In this document: positions 1-4,952 of the stretch, piece by piece | Position numbering within the stretch: position 1 is the first letter of the stretch | Layout: every line of letters begins with the position of its first letter | Assembly: GCA_002402025.1 (NCBI GenBank) | Contig: NVUU01000032.1 | Location: 9,236 to 14,740 of the forward strand | Direction of reading: 5' to 3' | DNA: 5,505 bases | Origin: Candidatus Aerophobota bacterium | Lineage (GTDB): Bacteria; Chlamydiota; Chlamydiia; Chlamydiales; GCA-2402025 | The notes under the pieces: generated by a model | What the model saw: only the letters and a program-made list of their open reading frames with translations | Told to the model about the DNA's origin: nothing | The model's database searches: none | Translations under genes and position numbers: made by a program

Positions 1-1358
1 CCTGTCTTAGGATGCTTCCCTGGCTTTGACGCTCTTAAGATCTTTACGATCAATTTCGCAATATCTTTCATTTCCGCCTCTTTCATCCCTCGAGTCGTAA
101 GAGCTGGCGTTCCAAGTCTTATCCCCGATGTATACCACGCCCCGTTCTCATCATTCGGTACCATATTTCGATTGAGAATCATACTGGCATTCGTCAGTGC
201 TTTTTCCGCCTGCCTTCCGTTCAACCCAAAACTTTTTGCAACATCAACAACAACGAGGTGATTATCGGTCCCGCCTGAGAACATTTTTACATCTTCTTTG
301 AGAAAGACTTCCGCCATCGCTTTTGCATTCTTTATGACCTGAGAAGCATATATTCTAAACTCTGGCTGCAACGCTTCTTTAAATGCGATTGCTTTTGCAG
401 CAATCACATGAGGAAGAGGTCCTCCAAGAACAAAAGGACAACCTTTGTCTACAGAAGCTTTGAAAGCGTTTTTACAAAGCACAAAACCACCTCTTGGACC
501 TCTTAATGTCTTATGCGTTGTTGATGAGATCACATCGCAATAAGGCACAGGGTCATATTCACCTGTAATGGCCTTACCTGCAACAAGCCCTGAAAAATGA
601 GCAATATCTCCCATGAGCACCGCTCCAACAGAGTCTGTAATTTCTTTTAACTTCGCGAAGTTAAGCAACCTTGGATACGCAGAATACCCTGCTATGAAAA
701 TCGTAGGTTTTTCTTTTTGCACCTGTTTCTTCAGCGCCGCATAATCGATAACTTCTGTTACAGGATCTACTTTGTAAGTCACGGCTTTAAACATTTTTGA
801 AGAAACATTCATCCGGAAGCCATGGGTCAAATGCCCTCCAGAATCAAGCGAAAGCCCCATTATCTTTTGATTGATAAGAAGCTGTCTGATTCTTTCGTGA
901 TCTTCATCGGAGATCTGATTCACATTCTTCTTTCCAAGAGCTTCTACTTCTTTGTCTTGGATGCGATGGATCAGGATTGCCCAGAACGCCACGAGGTTCG
1001 CATCGATCCCGCTATGAGGCTGTACATAGGCATGGTCCGCCCCAAAAAGCTCTTTTACTCTTTTTGCAGCAAGGTCCTCTACAGTATCTACATTCTCACA
1101 ACCTGCATAAAACCTTTTTCCAATAGTTCCTTCACTGTACTTATCCGTGAGAAGGTTCCCCATTGCAAGCTGCGTCTCTAAAGAGGAGTAATTCTCAGAT
1201 GCTATAAGTTTTAAATAAGTTCTTTGATCTCGGATCTCTTTGATAATAGCGTCAGCAACTTCTTTGTTCGTATCTTGCAAATGATCTAAACTCGCAAGAT
1301 AAGCAATAGCCGCTTTGTTGTTCTTATTACTTTTTAAATAGCGTTCTAAAAACGACAT
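1..1358 (-). CDS. glyA: Serine hydroxymethyltransferase, chlamydial type (3' end beyond window)
   Basis: Cytosolic PLP enzyme that interconverts serine plus tetrahydrofolate with glycine plus 5,10-methylene-THF; chlamydial GlyA has also been reported to have alanine racemase activity. The window holds 452 codons without a frameshift; by comparison with chlamydial homologues (about 500 residues) some 45 C-terminal residues are missing. Visible motifs: IASENYSS at 51-58, Tyr73/Glu75 in DKYSEG, Tyr83 in KRFYAGCENVD, His175 in SGGHLTHG (ring stacking), Asp250 in GDIAHFSGLVAG (pyridine N), the PLP lysine Lys282 in STTHKTLRGPRGG, and Arg413 in TSGIRLGTPA (carboxylate binding). About 30 extra residues (roughly 129-164) before the SGGHLTHG motif and extra residues near 22-40 are absent from E. 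coli GlyA and match the chlamydial form. The ATG at 1358 is chosen because AGGAG lies 6 bases upstream and because the resulting MSFLERYL matches the chlamydial N-terminus; in-frame ATGs at 1382 and 1412 are alternatives. Confidence 0.97.
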   Translation of the reverse strand, partial: MSFLERYLKSNKNNKAAIAYLASLDHLQDTNKEVADAIIKEIRDQRTYLKLIASENYSSLETQLAMGNLLTDKYSEGTIGKRFYAGCENVDTVEDLAAKRVKELFGADHAYVQPHSGIDANLVAFWAILIHRIQDKEVEALGKKNVNQISDEDHERIRQLLINQKIMGLSLDSGGHLTHGFRMNVSSKMFKAVTYKVDPVTEVIDYAALKKQVQKEKPTIFIAGYSAYPRLLNFAKLKEITDSVGAVLMGDIAHFSGLVAGKAITGEYDPVPYCDVISSTTHKTLRGPRGGFVLCKNAFKASVDKGCPFVLGGPLPHVIAAKAIAFKEALQPEFRIYASQVIKNAKAMAEVFLKEDVKMFSGGTDNHLVVVDVAKSFGLNGRQAEKALTNASMILNRNMVPNDENGAWYTSGIRLGTPALTTRGMKEAEMKDIAKLIVKILRASKPGKHPKT

Positions 1359-1392
1359 AGACTGCTCCTGTACAAGCGTCATAAATGGCCTC

Positions 1393-1408
1393 CCATTGAC
1401 CGCAATGG
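1393..1408 (-). promoter_or_regulatory. Hairpin in the glyA leader between alternative ATGs
   Basis: CCATTG (1408-1403 read on the minus strand) and CAATGG (1398-1393) form a perfect 6-bp stem with loop CGGT. It lies just downstream of the ATG at 1412 and just upstream of the GGGAGG preceding the ATG at 1382. A second, mutually exclusive pairing (TGACC with GGTCA) uses the same bases. Whether it affects translation is unknown. Confidence 0.3.
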
Positions 1409-1442
1409 TCATTGTTGCACACTCCTCTGATCTCGTCGATTG

Positions 1443-1730
1443 TTATATCCCAGATCTTAGCGAAACCCTTTTTGAGCTTTCAAAGGCGTGTATTTTCAGC
1501 AAATTGTCTCTCAGGCGAACTTCTTGTTTTTGTAAAATCGCCATAAAGGCGGTCCCCCCTCCTAACAATAATGGATAGTTTGAGCCCGTTAATAGAGTGT
1601 CTGTATCCGTGTCAACAACAGCCACAGAGTTTGATAAAGACTTTGTCACATACAGATCATCAGCTACAACAAAAAAGGTTAAAACAATCAATACAGCCGT
1701 TAACAGTCGGAAAATTCTTGAAAAACTCAT
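1443..1730 (-). CDS. Short secreted protein with one YVTN-like repeat; probable remnant of a beta-propeller gene
   Basis: This ORF encodes 95 residues. Residues 1-23 form a convincing signal peptide: Arg5 and Arg8, a hydrophobic core (LLTAVLIVLTFFVV), then Ala-Asp-Asp as a possible cleavage site. Residues 26-44 read DLYVTKSLSNSVAVVDTDT, which fits the YVTN repeat pattern (yVTNsgsntVsViDt), and LLLGGG at 54-59 sits where such repeats end in a Gly-rich turn. From residue 60 the sequence stops resembling a propeller, becomes rich in Lys/Arg and ends after 36 more codons, whereas YVTN proteins normally have several repeats over 300 or more residues. I read it as the 5' remnant of a secreted propeller gene cut by deletion or frameshift, although it keeps a start signal (AAGAGG 4 bases before the ATG). 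It is in the same frame as glyA, separated by TAA at 1445-1443. It could still be a small functional secreted protein. Confidence 0.5.
   Translation of the reverse strand: MSFSRIFRLLTAVLIVLTFFVVADDLYVTKSLSNSVAVVDTDTDTLLTGSNYPLLLGGGTAFMAILQKQEVRLRDNLLKIHAFESSKRVSLRSGI
1454..1483 (-). promoter_or_regulatory. Candidate glyA promoter inside the upstream ORF
   Basis: On the minus strand TTGAAA (1483-1478) is followed after 18 bases by TAAGAT (1459-1454): five of six and four of six matches to the bacterial housekeeping consensus. Transcription would start near 1447, just before the stop codon of the short upstream ORF, giving a leader of about 90 bases before the ATG at 1358. This is a pattern match only. 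Confidence 0.35.
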
Positions 1731-1765
1731 AAAACCTCTTAATGATCTATATGATTCGAAAATTA

Positions 1766-1778
1766 ATTATATAGTCAA
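1766..1778 (-). promoter_or_regulatory. AT-rich promoter-like region upstream of the YVTN-remnant ORF
   Basis: On the minus strand TTGACT (1778-1773) and a consensus TATAAT (1771-1766) occur 36 or more bases before the ATG at 1730, but they are too close together to work as one -35/-10 pair. Either hexamer could belong to a promoter whose partner is poor (TATAAT with no recognisable -35, or TTGACT with a weak ATCATA about 17 bases on). Low confidence. Confidence 0.2.
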
Positions 1779-1816
1779 ATTTTGCTTATAGATATAGCTG
1801 TTTTCTCCTTTTGGCA

Positions 1817-1834
1817 TTGGAGAATCACCTCCAA
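1817..1834. repeat. Intergenic inverted repeat of unknown role
   Basis: TTGGAG (1817-1822) and CTCCAA (1829-1834) form a perfect 6-bp stem around the loop AATCAC, in the divergent gap between the YVTN-remnant ORF and cdsZ. There is no T-run on either side, so it is not an evident terminator. The rest of the gap (1731-2001) holds only promoter-like AT-rich sequence. Confidence 0.25.
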
Positions 1835-1922
1835 CCAAGGGAAAAATTTTCGTATAAAGATCAAGCCAGACGTTTTAAAAATATACCTTTACGAATCCTT
1901 TTGCGCAGACCTGGGTTTTTCC

Positions 1923-1951
1923 TTGAGATTTATGTGTAAAACAGATAGTGT
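1923..1951 (+). promoter_or_regulatory. Candidate cdsZ promoter
   Basis: TTGAGA (1923-1928), 17 bases, then TAGTGT (1946-1951). The -10 keeps the three most conserved positions (T, A and final T) and the -35 is the same hexamer as in the stronger promoter at 4890. Transcription would start near 1958, leaving about 44 bases before the ATG at 2002. Confidence 0.3.
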
Positions 1952-2001
1952 ATTCCTATTTTAGAAACATTATAAATCTCTGTTATTGGTGGATGTATAG
2001 C

Positions 2002-2769
2002 ATGCAAGAGTCCCTAAAGTCTGTTCTTGAGGTCCAAGAGCTCGACATTAAAATGATCCGTCTAATGCGACTCAAAAAGCAAAGACAAGGCGAACTCCAG
2101 CAAATTGAATCTTTACGCTCAGAACTAAGAGAGCAACAAGAGGAAAAAAGACAGGAGATTGAAAATTTCAACAAAGAGGTTACCTCTCTTGAAGCTAATA
2201 TAGCAGAGCTGAATGAAAGAATTAAAACTCTTGAAGCAAAACAATCGTCTGTTAAGAAAGTTGAAGAGTTTAACGCCCTTACACACGAAATGACAAGCGC
2301 AGAAAGAGAACGCATTAGTCACGAGCAACAGATTTCTAACCTTGTTGATAAAAGAGCTTTCGAAGAAGAAATCCTTGAGAAAATCAAGACGAGCCTAGAA
2401 GCTTCTGAAACAAACAGTAAAGAACTTGAAAGTGATATCAAATCAAGCATTACAAGAATCAATAATGAAGGCGCTGAACTTAAGGGCCAACGCGATGTAA
2501 TTGTCAAGACAGCAGATTCTGTAACTTTGAAAATCTACGAAAGACTACTTAGAAACAAAAAAGATCGTGTTGTCGTTCCTATCGAAAACAGAACGTGCAG
2601 CGGGTGCCATATCGCACTTACAGCTCAGCATGAAAACCTCGTTCGAAAAGGAAAAAATCTCGTATTCTGCGAACATTGTTCTAGAATTCACTACTGGCAA
2701 GAAAGTGAAGCTCTTGAAGGAACAAGCATTGCTACAAAACGCAGAAGAAGAAGAGTTCTTACCAGCTAA
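2002..2769 (+). CDS. cdsZ: Coiled-coil zinc-ribbon protein, CT398/CdsZ family
   Basis: This cytosolic protein has 255 residues. A long charged helical region (about 10-175, rich in Glu, Lys, Gln and Leu in heptad-like spacing) should form an antiparallel coiled-coil hairpin. A C-terminal zinc ribbon follows, with ligands Cys199, Cys202 (CSGC) and Cys223, Cys226 (CEHC), and the basic tail KRRRRR. This is the architecture of C. trachomatis CT398, named CdsZ because it was reported to bind both the sigma-54 holoenzyme and type III export components; applying that role here is inference from homology. Related zinc-ribbon coiled-coil proteins occur widely in bacteria. Start: ATG 2002 (MQESLKS) has GGTGG about 9 bases upstream and begins at the family's usual point; in-frame ATGs at 1993 and 1948 are less likely. 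The stop codon lies only 7 bases before rnpB. Confidence 0.88.
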   Translation: MQESLKSVLEVQELDIKMIRLMRLKKQRQGELQQIESLRSELREQQEEKRQEIENFNKEVTSLEANIAELNERIKTLEAKQSSVKKVEEFNALTHEMTSAERERISHEQQISNLVDKRAFEEEILEKIKTSLEASETNSKELESDIKSSITRINNEGAELKGQRDVIVKTADSVTLKIYERLLRNKKDRVVVPIENRTCSGCHIALTAQHENLVRKGKNLVFCEHCSRIHYWQESEALEGTSIATKRRRRRVLTS

Positions 2770-2776
2770 TTTTTTT

Positions 2777-3142
2777 GGGAAAGCGCGCAATCGCCGCCTT
2801 TTAGCTTCTTGCTAGAAGGGGGAGGAAAGTCTGGACTTCGCAGGAAATGATACCAGTGAAAGACTGGGGGCCGCAAGGCTACGGAAAGTGTAACAGAAAA
2901 CATTTCGCTGCTGCTTAAGCAGACAGACTGAAAATGCTGGCTTTATGAGCCAGACCTACCCGTAGCAATATGGGAGGCTATAAACCCTATCGGAAGCAAG
3001 AGTATAAGTGGAGCTGAAAAGCAAAGTGTGTCCTGCACCACTACTTAGGAATCTCGCTTGAGGATCTTAGCGATAAGATCCCTAGATGAATGATTGCACC
3101 TTATTTTATAAGGAAACAGAATCCGGCTTACTGCTTTCCCAA
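2777..3142 (+). ncRNA. rnpB: RNase P RNA (bacterial type A)
   Basis: Catalytic RNA of RNase P, which removes 5' leaders from pre-tRNA. Length about 366 bases. Helices found by eye: P1 GGGAAAGC (2777-2784) with GCTTTCCC (3133-3140), extendable to 10 bp; P2 GCAATC (2787-2792) with GATTGC (3092-3097); P3 (2797-2805 with 2811-2819); P4, pairing AAG-U-CTGGA of the GGAAAGTCTGGAC box near 2823 with TCCGGCTT (3123-3130) and keeping the conserved bulged U; P12-like CTGGCT/AGCCAG (2937-2953); P18 (3062-3081) with GNRA loop GCGA; P19 CCTTAT/ATAAGG (3099-3113). The conserved ACAGAAA (about 2893) and AGATGAATGA (about 3084) boxes are present. The L15 region (about 2978-3000) reads CTATAAACCC, where E. coli has CGGTAAACTCC, so GGU seems absent, as in known chlamydial RNase P RNAs. 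The 5' end nearly abuts cdsZ; the 3' end overlaps convergent xerC. End positions are inferred from P1. Confidence 0.93.
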
Positions 3143-4045
3143 TTTTTTTTTAGCTCTCGGATGTGTCTTATCATACACCTCCTTTTTCACCTTATTCGAC
3201 ACTTTTGTATAGATCGTTGTTGTTGAAAGACTCTCATGACCAAGCAGTGTCTGTATCGTTTTTAAATCCATTCCATTCTCAAGCCAGTGTGTCGCAATGC
3301 AGTGACGAAGCGTGTGAGGAGTAACAATCGCTGCAAACCCGCACATTCTAAAATATTTCTTAAACATCCTATCAACAGACCTCCCAGAAATCCTCTCCCC
3401 CCACTTGTTTAAGAAAACAGCATTTGCATCCCTTTCTTCATAATGCTCTTTTGTCAACTCTTCTCTCTCATTATGAATAAGGTATTTCTTTATCCAAGAC
3501 GCCGCAATTTTTGTGATAGGAAGAAGCCTTTCCTTTTTTCCCTTACCTTTCACCTTAATCATGCAACGGCTAATATCAATATCCGATCTATCAAGAGATG
3601 TTAGCTCACTTAATCGAAGTCCAGAGCTATAGAAAAGCTCCAAAATACACCGATCACGAAGCCCCAAATAACTCGTCTCATCAGGACTCTTTAAAAAAAG
3701 ATCCACCTGCTCTACTGTCAAAATAGAAGGAATCCTCTTCTCTTGCTTCGGTGACTGAATCATCTCAAGTGGATTTTCAGGAATATGGTTTTCACGTACA
3801 AGGTATTTAAAAAAAGAACGCAAAGAAGAAAGCCTTCGCAAGGTTGTTTTTTTAGAAAATGTTTCATTGAGCTTCGCTAAATATCTGCGCACAAACTTCT
3901 TATCAACGCGATCCAGAGAGGTTTTTTGTTGATTTAAGAAGCTTGAAAAAATAGTAAGATCTATCTCGTAGTTACGAACGGTATGCTTCGATGCATGCTT
4001 TACATGCTTATAGTAAGAGAGAAAATCTGCTATCTTTGCTTTCAT
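3128..4045 (-). CDS. xerC: Tyrosine recombinase XerC
   Basis: Cytosolic site-specific recombinase that, with XerD, resolves chromosome dimers at dif. The protein has 305 residues, the usual Xer length. The N-terminal SAM-like core-binding domain spans about 1-95 and the catalytic domain about 105-290. All catalytic residues are visible: Arg144 (SGLRLSEL), Lys168 (KGKGKKER), His244 and Arg247 (TPHTLRHC), His270 (LLGHESL) and the nucleophile Tyr279 (IYTKV). Cys249 replaces the Thr common after HxLRH. XerC rather than XerD is chosen from the nearby ABC-F gene, a neighbourhood I recall for chlamydial xerC (CT347) and CT348; similarity alone would not settle it by eye. The ATG at 4045 is the only reasonable start, since an in-frame TAA lies three codons upstream, yet AAGGAG (4051-4046) touches the ATG with no spacer, which may lower initiation. 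The last 15 bases overlap rnpB tail to tail. Confidence 0.93.
   Translation of the reverse strand: MKAKIADFLSYYKHVKHASKHTVRNYEIDLTIFSSFLNQQKTSLDRVDKKFVRRYLAKLNETFSKKTTLRRLSSLRSFFKYLVRENHIPENPLEMIQSPKQEKRIPSILTVEQVDLFLKSPDETSYLGLRDRCILELFYSSGLRLSELTSLDRSDIDISRCMIKVKGKGKKERLLPITKIAASWIKKYLIHNEREELTKEHYEERDANAVFLNKWGERISGRSVDRMFKKYFRMCGFAAIVTPHTLRHCIATHWLENGMDLKTIQTLLGHESLSTTTIYTKVSNKVKKEVYDKTHPRAKKKLGKQ
3133..3151 (+). terminator. Probable 3' end signal of rnpB: P1 strand followed by nine T
   Basis: The 3' strand of P1 (3133-3142) is followed directly by nine T (3143-3151). No local hairpin adjoins the T-run (the nearest, P19, ends at 3113), so any intrinsic termination would rely on the long-range P1 helix or the folded RNA. 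The same T-run is sense sequence for three Lys codons of xerC on the other strand. Confidence 0.4.
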
Positions 4046-4124
4046 CTCCTTACGTTAAAGTCTTCAAGTATTTTTAAAACACTGATAAATCTACAAAAAA
4101 CAATGCCGATATATTTGTAACCAG

Positions 4125-4130
4125 TATAAA
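4125..4130 (+). promoter_or_regulatory. Possible -10 element in the xerC/unknown-gene divergent gap
   Basis: TATAAA at 4125-4130 (within GTATAAAAT) is a good -10 for rightward transcription starting near 4137, although no good -35 lies 16-18 bases upstream. On the opposite strand TATACT (4128-4123) overlaps it and could serve xerC. The 236-base gap (4046-4281) is AT-rich and otherwise shows only the possible 5' coding extension described for the next gene. Confidence 0.2.
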
Positions 4131-4281
4131 ATACCCTTCTTACTTAAAAAAAATAACAAAAGATGAAACATGACAACCGCTACAACTCTCCCAACTTCAC
4201 ATTACGTACACATAACCTAGACCAGATTTTTCTGTAGATCCTGAAATCATAGGAAAATTTCCAGCTAACAACACTCTTAGC

Positions 4282-4842
4282 ATGCAACTGGATCGGATTG
4301 AAACGCTTACAAGAGTTCAGGAAGCTCAACAACGTTCAATTTCAGAATACAACGAGACTGCGTATGAAAAAATAGAATGGCCAGAAGGAATCAAATTCGT
4401 TGTCGCATCAGAAACTTGGGAAACCTGTTCATTACTGAAGTATTCTCGCTGTTTCCTTTGCTCAATTTCCTTTGAGAAAAACACACCAGGACAACCTCTT
4501 ATTACTTGTTTTAAACATTCTGAGACATCTATCCCCCTCGGCAGAGCTCTTACACCCTTTGAAATAATTGTTAAAGTAGAACTACACCTAGACCAGCTTG
4601 CACAAATCCTAAAAGCTAAGCGACCATATAATTATTCAAGAATAACAGAGTCAGAATATGCTGAGTATGAGTCCCATGTTAATGGAAAACTCATTCCCTC
4701 TACTCACGAGAACATCCTTTTTGCTTTATCTGAGCTATATGAAAATCCCAATGGGAATAACGTTACAAATCTTGTTAAAAGCTATGAAATCTTCTACGTT
4801 CTAACATTCTTGATAGCTAAAGCAAAAGGCCTCGAGACCTAG
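4282..4842 (+). CDS. Unrecognised protein with CxxC...CxxH cluster; start uncertain
   Basis: I do not recognise this 186-residue protein. It has no signal peptide or clear membrane span, though residues 164-181 (LVKSYEIFYVLTFLIAKA) form a hydrophobic C-terminal helix. Residues 54-84 hold Cys57-x2-Cys60-x15-Cys76-x2-His79, with FLCSISFE before and PLITCFKHS after; Cys49 lies just upstream. The spacing would allow a small zinc site and the wording recalls RING/U-box cores (FxCPISxE...PVITxCGHS), but the second half of a RING is not evident, so this is only a hint. The ATG at 4282 has no ribosome binding site (AACACTCTTAGC precedes it), and the same frame stays open back to 4216 with plausible coding sequence but no start codon. 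A frame starting at ATG 4170 (MTTATTLPTSHYVHIT) ends at the TAG at 4218-4220, where a one-base shift would join it to this frame, giving about 223 residues. The gene may therefore be frameshifted, or start unusually. Confidence 0.6.
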   Translation: MQLDRIETLTRVQEAQQRSISEYNETAYEKIEWPEGIKFVVASETWETCSLLKYSRCFLCSISFEKNTPGQPLITCFKHSETSIPLGRALTPFEIIVKVELHLDQLAQILKAKRPYNYSRITESEYAEYESHVNGKLIPSTHENILFALSELYENPNGNNVTNLVKSYEIFYVLTFLIAKAKGLET

Positions 4843-4889
4843 ACCTGTTAATCTATTTTTTAACCCTTCTCTTAAGAAAGAAAAGATCC

Positions 4890-4918
4890 TTGAGAATAGA
4901 ACAAATATTTGTTAGAAT
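4890..4918 (+). promoter_or_regulatory. Strong sigma-70-type promoter for the ABC-F gene
   Basis: TTGAGA (4890-4895), a 17-base spacer, then TAGAAT (4913-4918): near-consensus hexamers at ideal spacing, the best promoter match in the window. Transcription would start around 4925, about 28 bases before the ATG at 4953, so the leader is too short for a long attenuator of the kind seen before some antibiotic-responsive ABC-F genes. Confidence 0.6.
4900..4913. promoter_or_regulatory. Perfect 14-bp palindrome in the promoter spacer; possible operator
   Basis: AACAAATATTTGTT is an exact palindrome (7-base half-sites with no gap) filling most of the spacer and touching the first T of the -10. A dimeric repressor bound here would block RNA polymerase. 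AT-rich palindromes also arise by chance, and no regulator gene is in view. Confidence 0.35.
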
Positions 4919-4952
4919 GTCTACTTTCTATAACTATTACTTCTAAGTATTT

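Noticed and set aside
822..1181. Plus-strand ORF of 119 codons
   Set aside because: It lies antisense inside glyA, which is conserved throughout; the translation shows no domain and no ribosome site precedes it.
1359..1730. Fusion of the YVTN-remnant ORF and glyA by stop read-through
   Set aside because: They share a frame, but a TAA at 1445-1443, good internal ribosome sites and a complete conserved GlyA N-terminus argue for separate translation.
1597..1791. Plus-strand ORF of 64 codons opposite the YVTN-remnant ORF
   Set aside because: The minus strand has a signal peptide, a ribosome site and a recognisable repeat; the plus translation has none of these.
1782..1964. Plus-strand ORF of 60 codons in the gap before cdsZ
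   Set aside because: No ribosome site, no recognisable motif, and aromatic-rich composition typical of translated AT-rich intergenic DNA.
1948..2001. N-terminal extension of cdsZ from ATG 1948
   Set aside because: The extra residues (MYSYFRNIINLCYWW) are unlike the family N-terminus, would start before or at the likely transcription start, and lack a ribosome site.
2769..2776. T-run after cdsZ as an intrinsic terminator
   Set aside because: The only preceding hairpin is a weak AAGAA/TTCTT stem; the run sits directly at the rnpB 5' end.
2567..2815. Plus-strand ORF running across the cdsZ 3' end into rnpB
   Set aside because: It is out of frame with the zinc-ribbon coding sequence and crosses the 5' part of a structural RNA.
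4869..4880. TCTTAAGA palindrome after the unknown gene as a terminator
   Set aside because: The stem is short and has no loop, and no T-run follows it on either strand.
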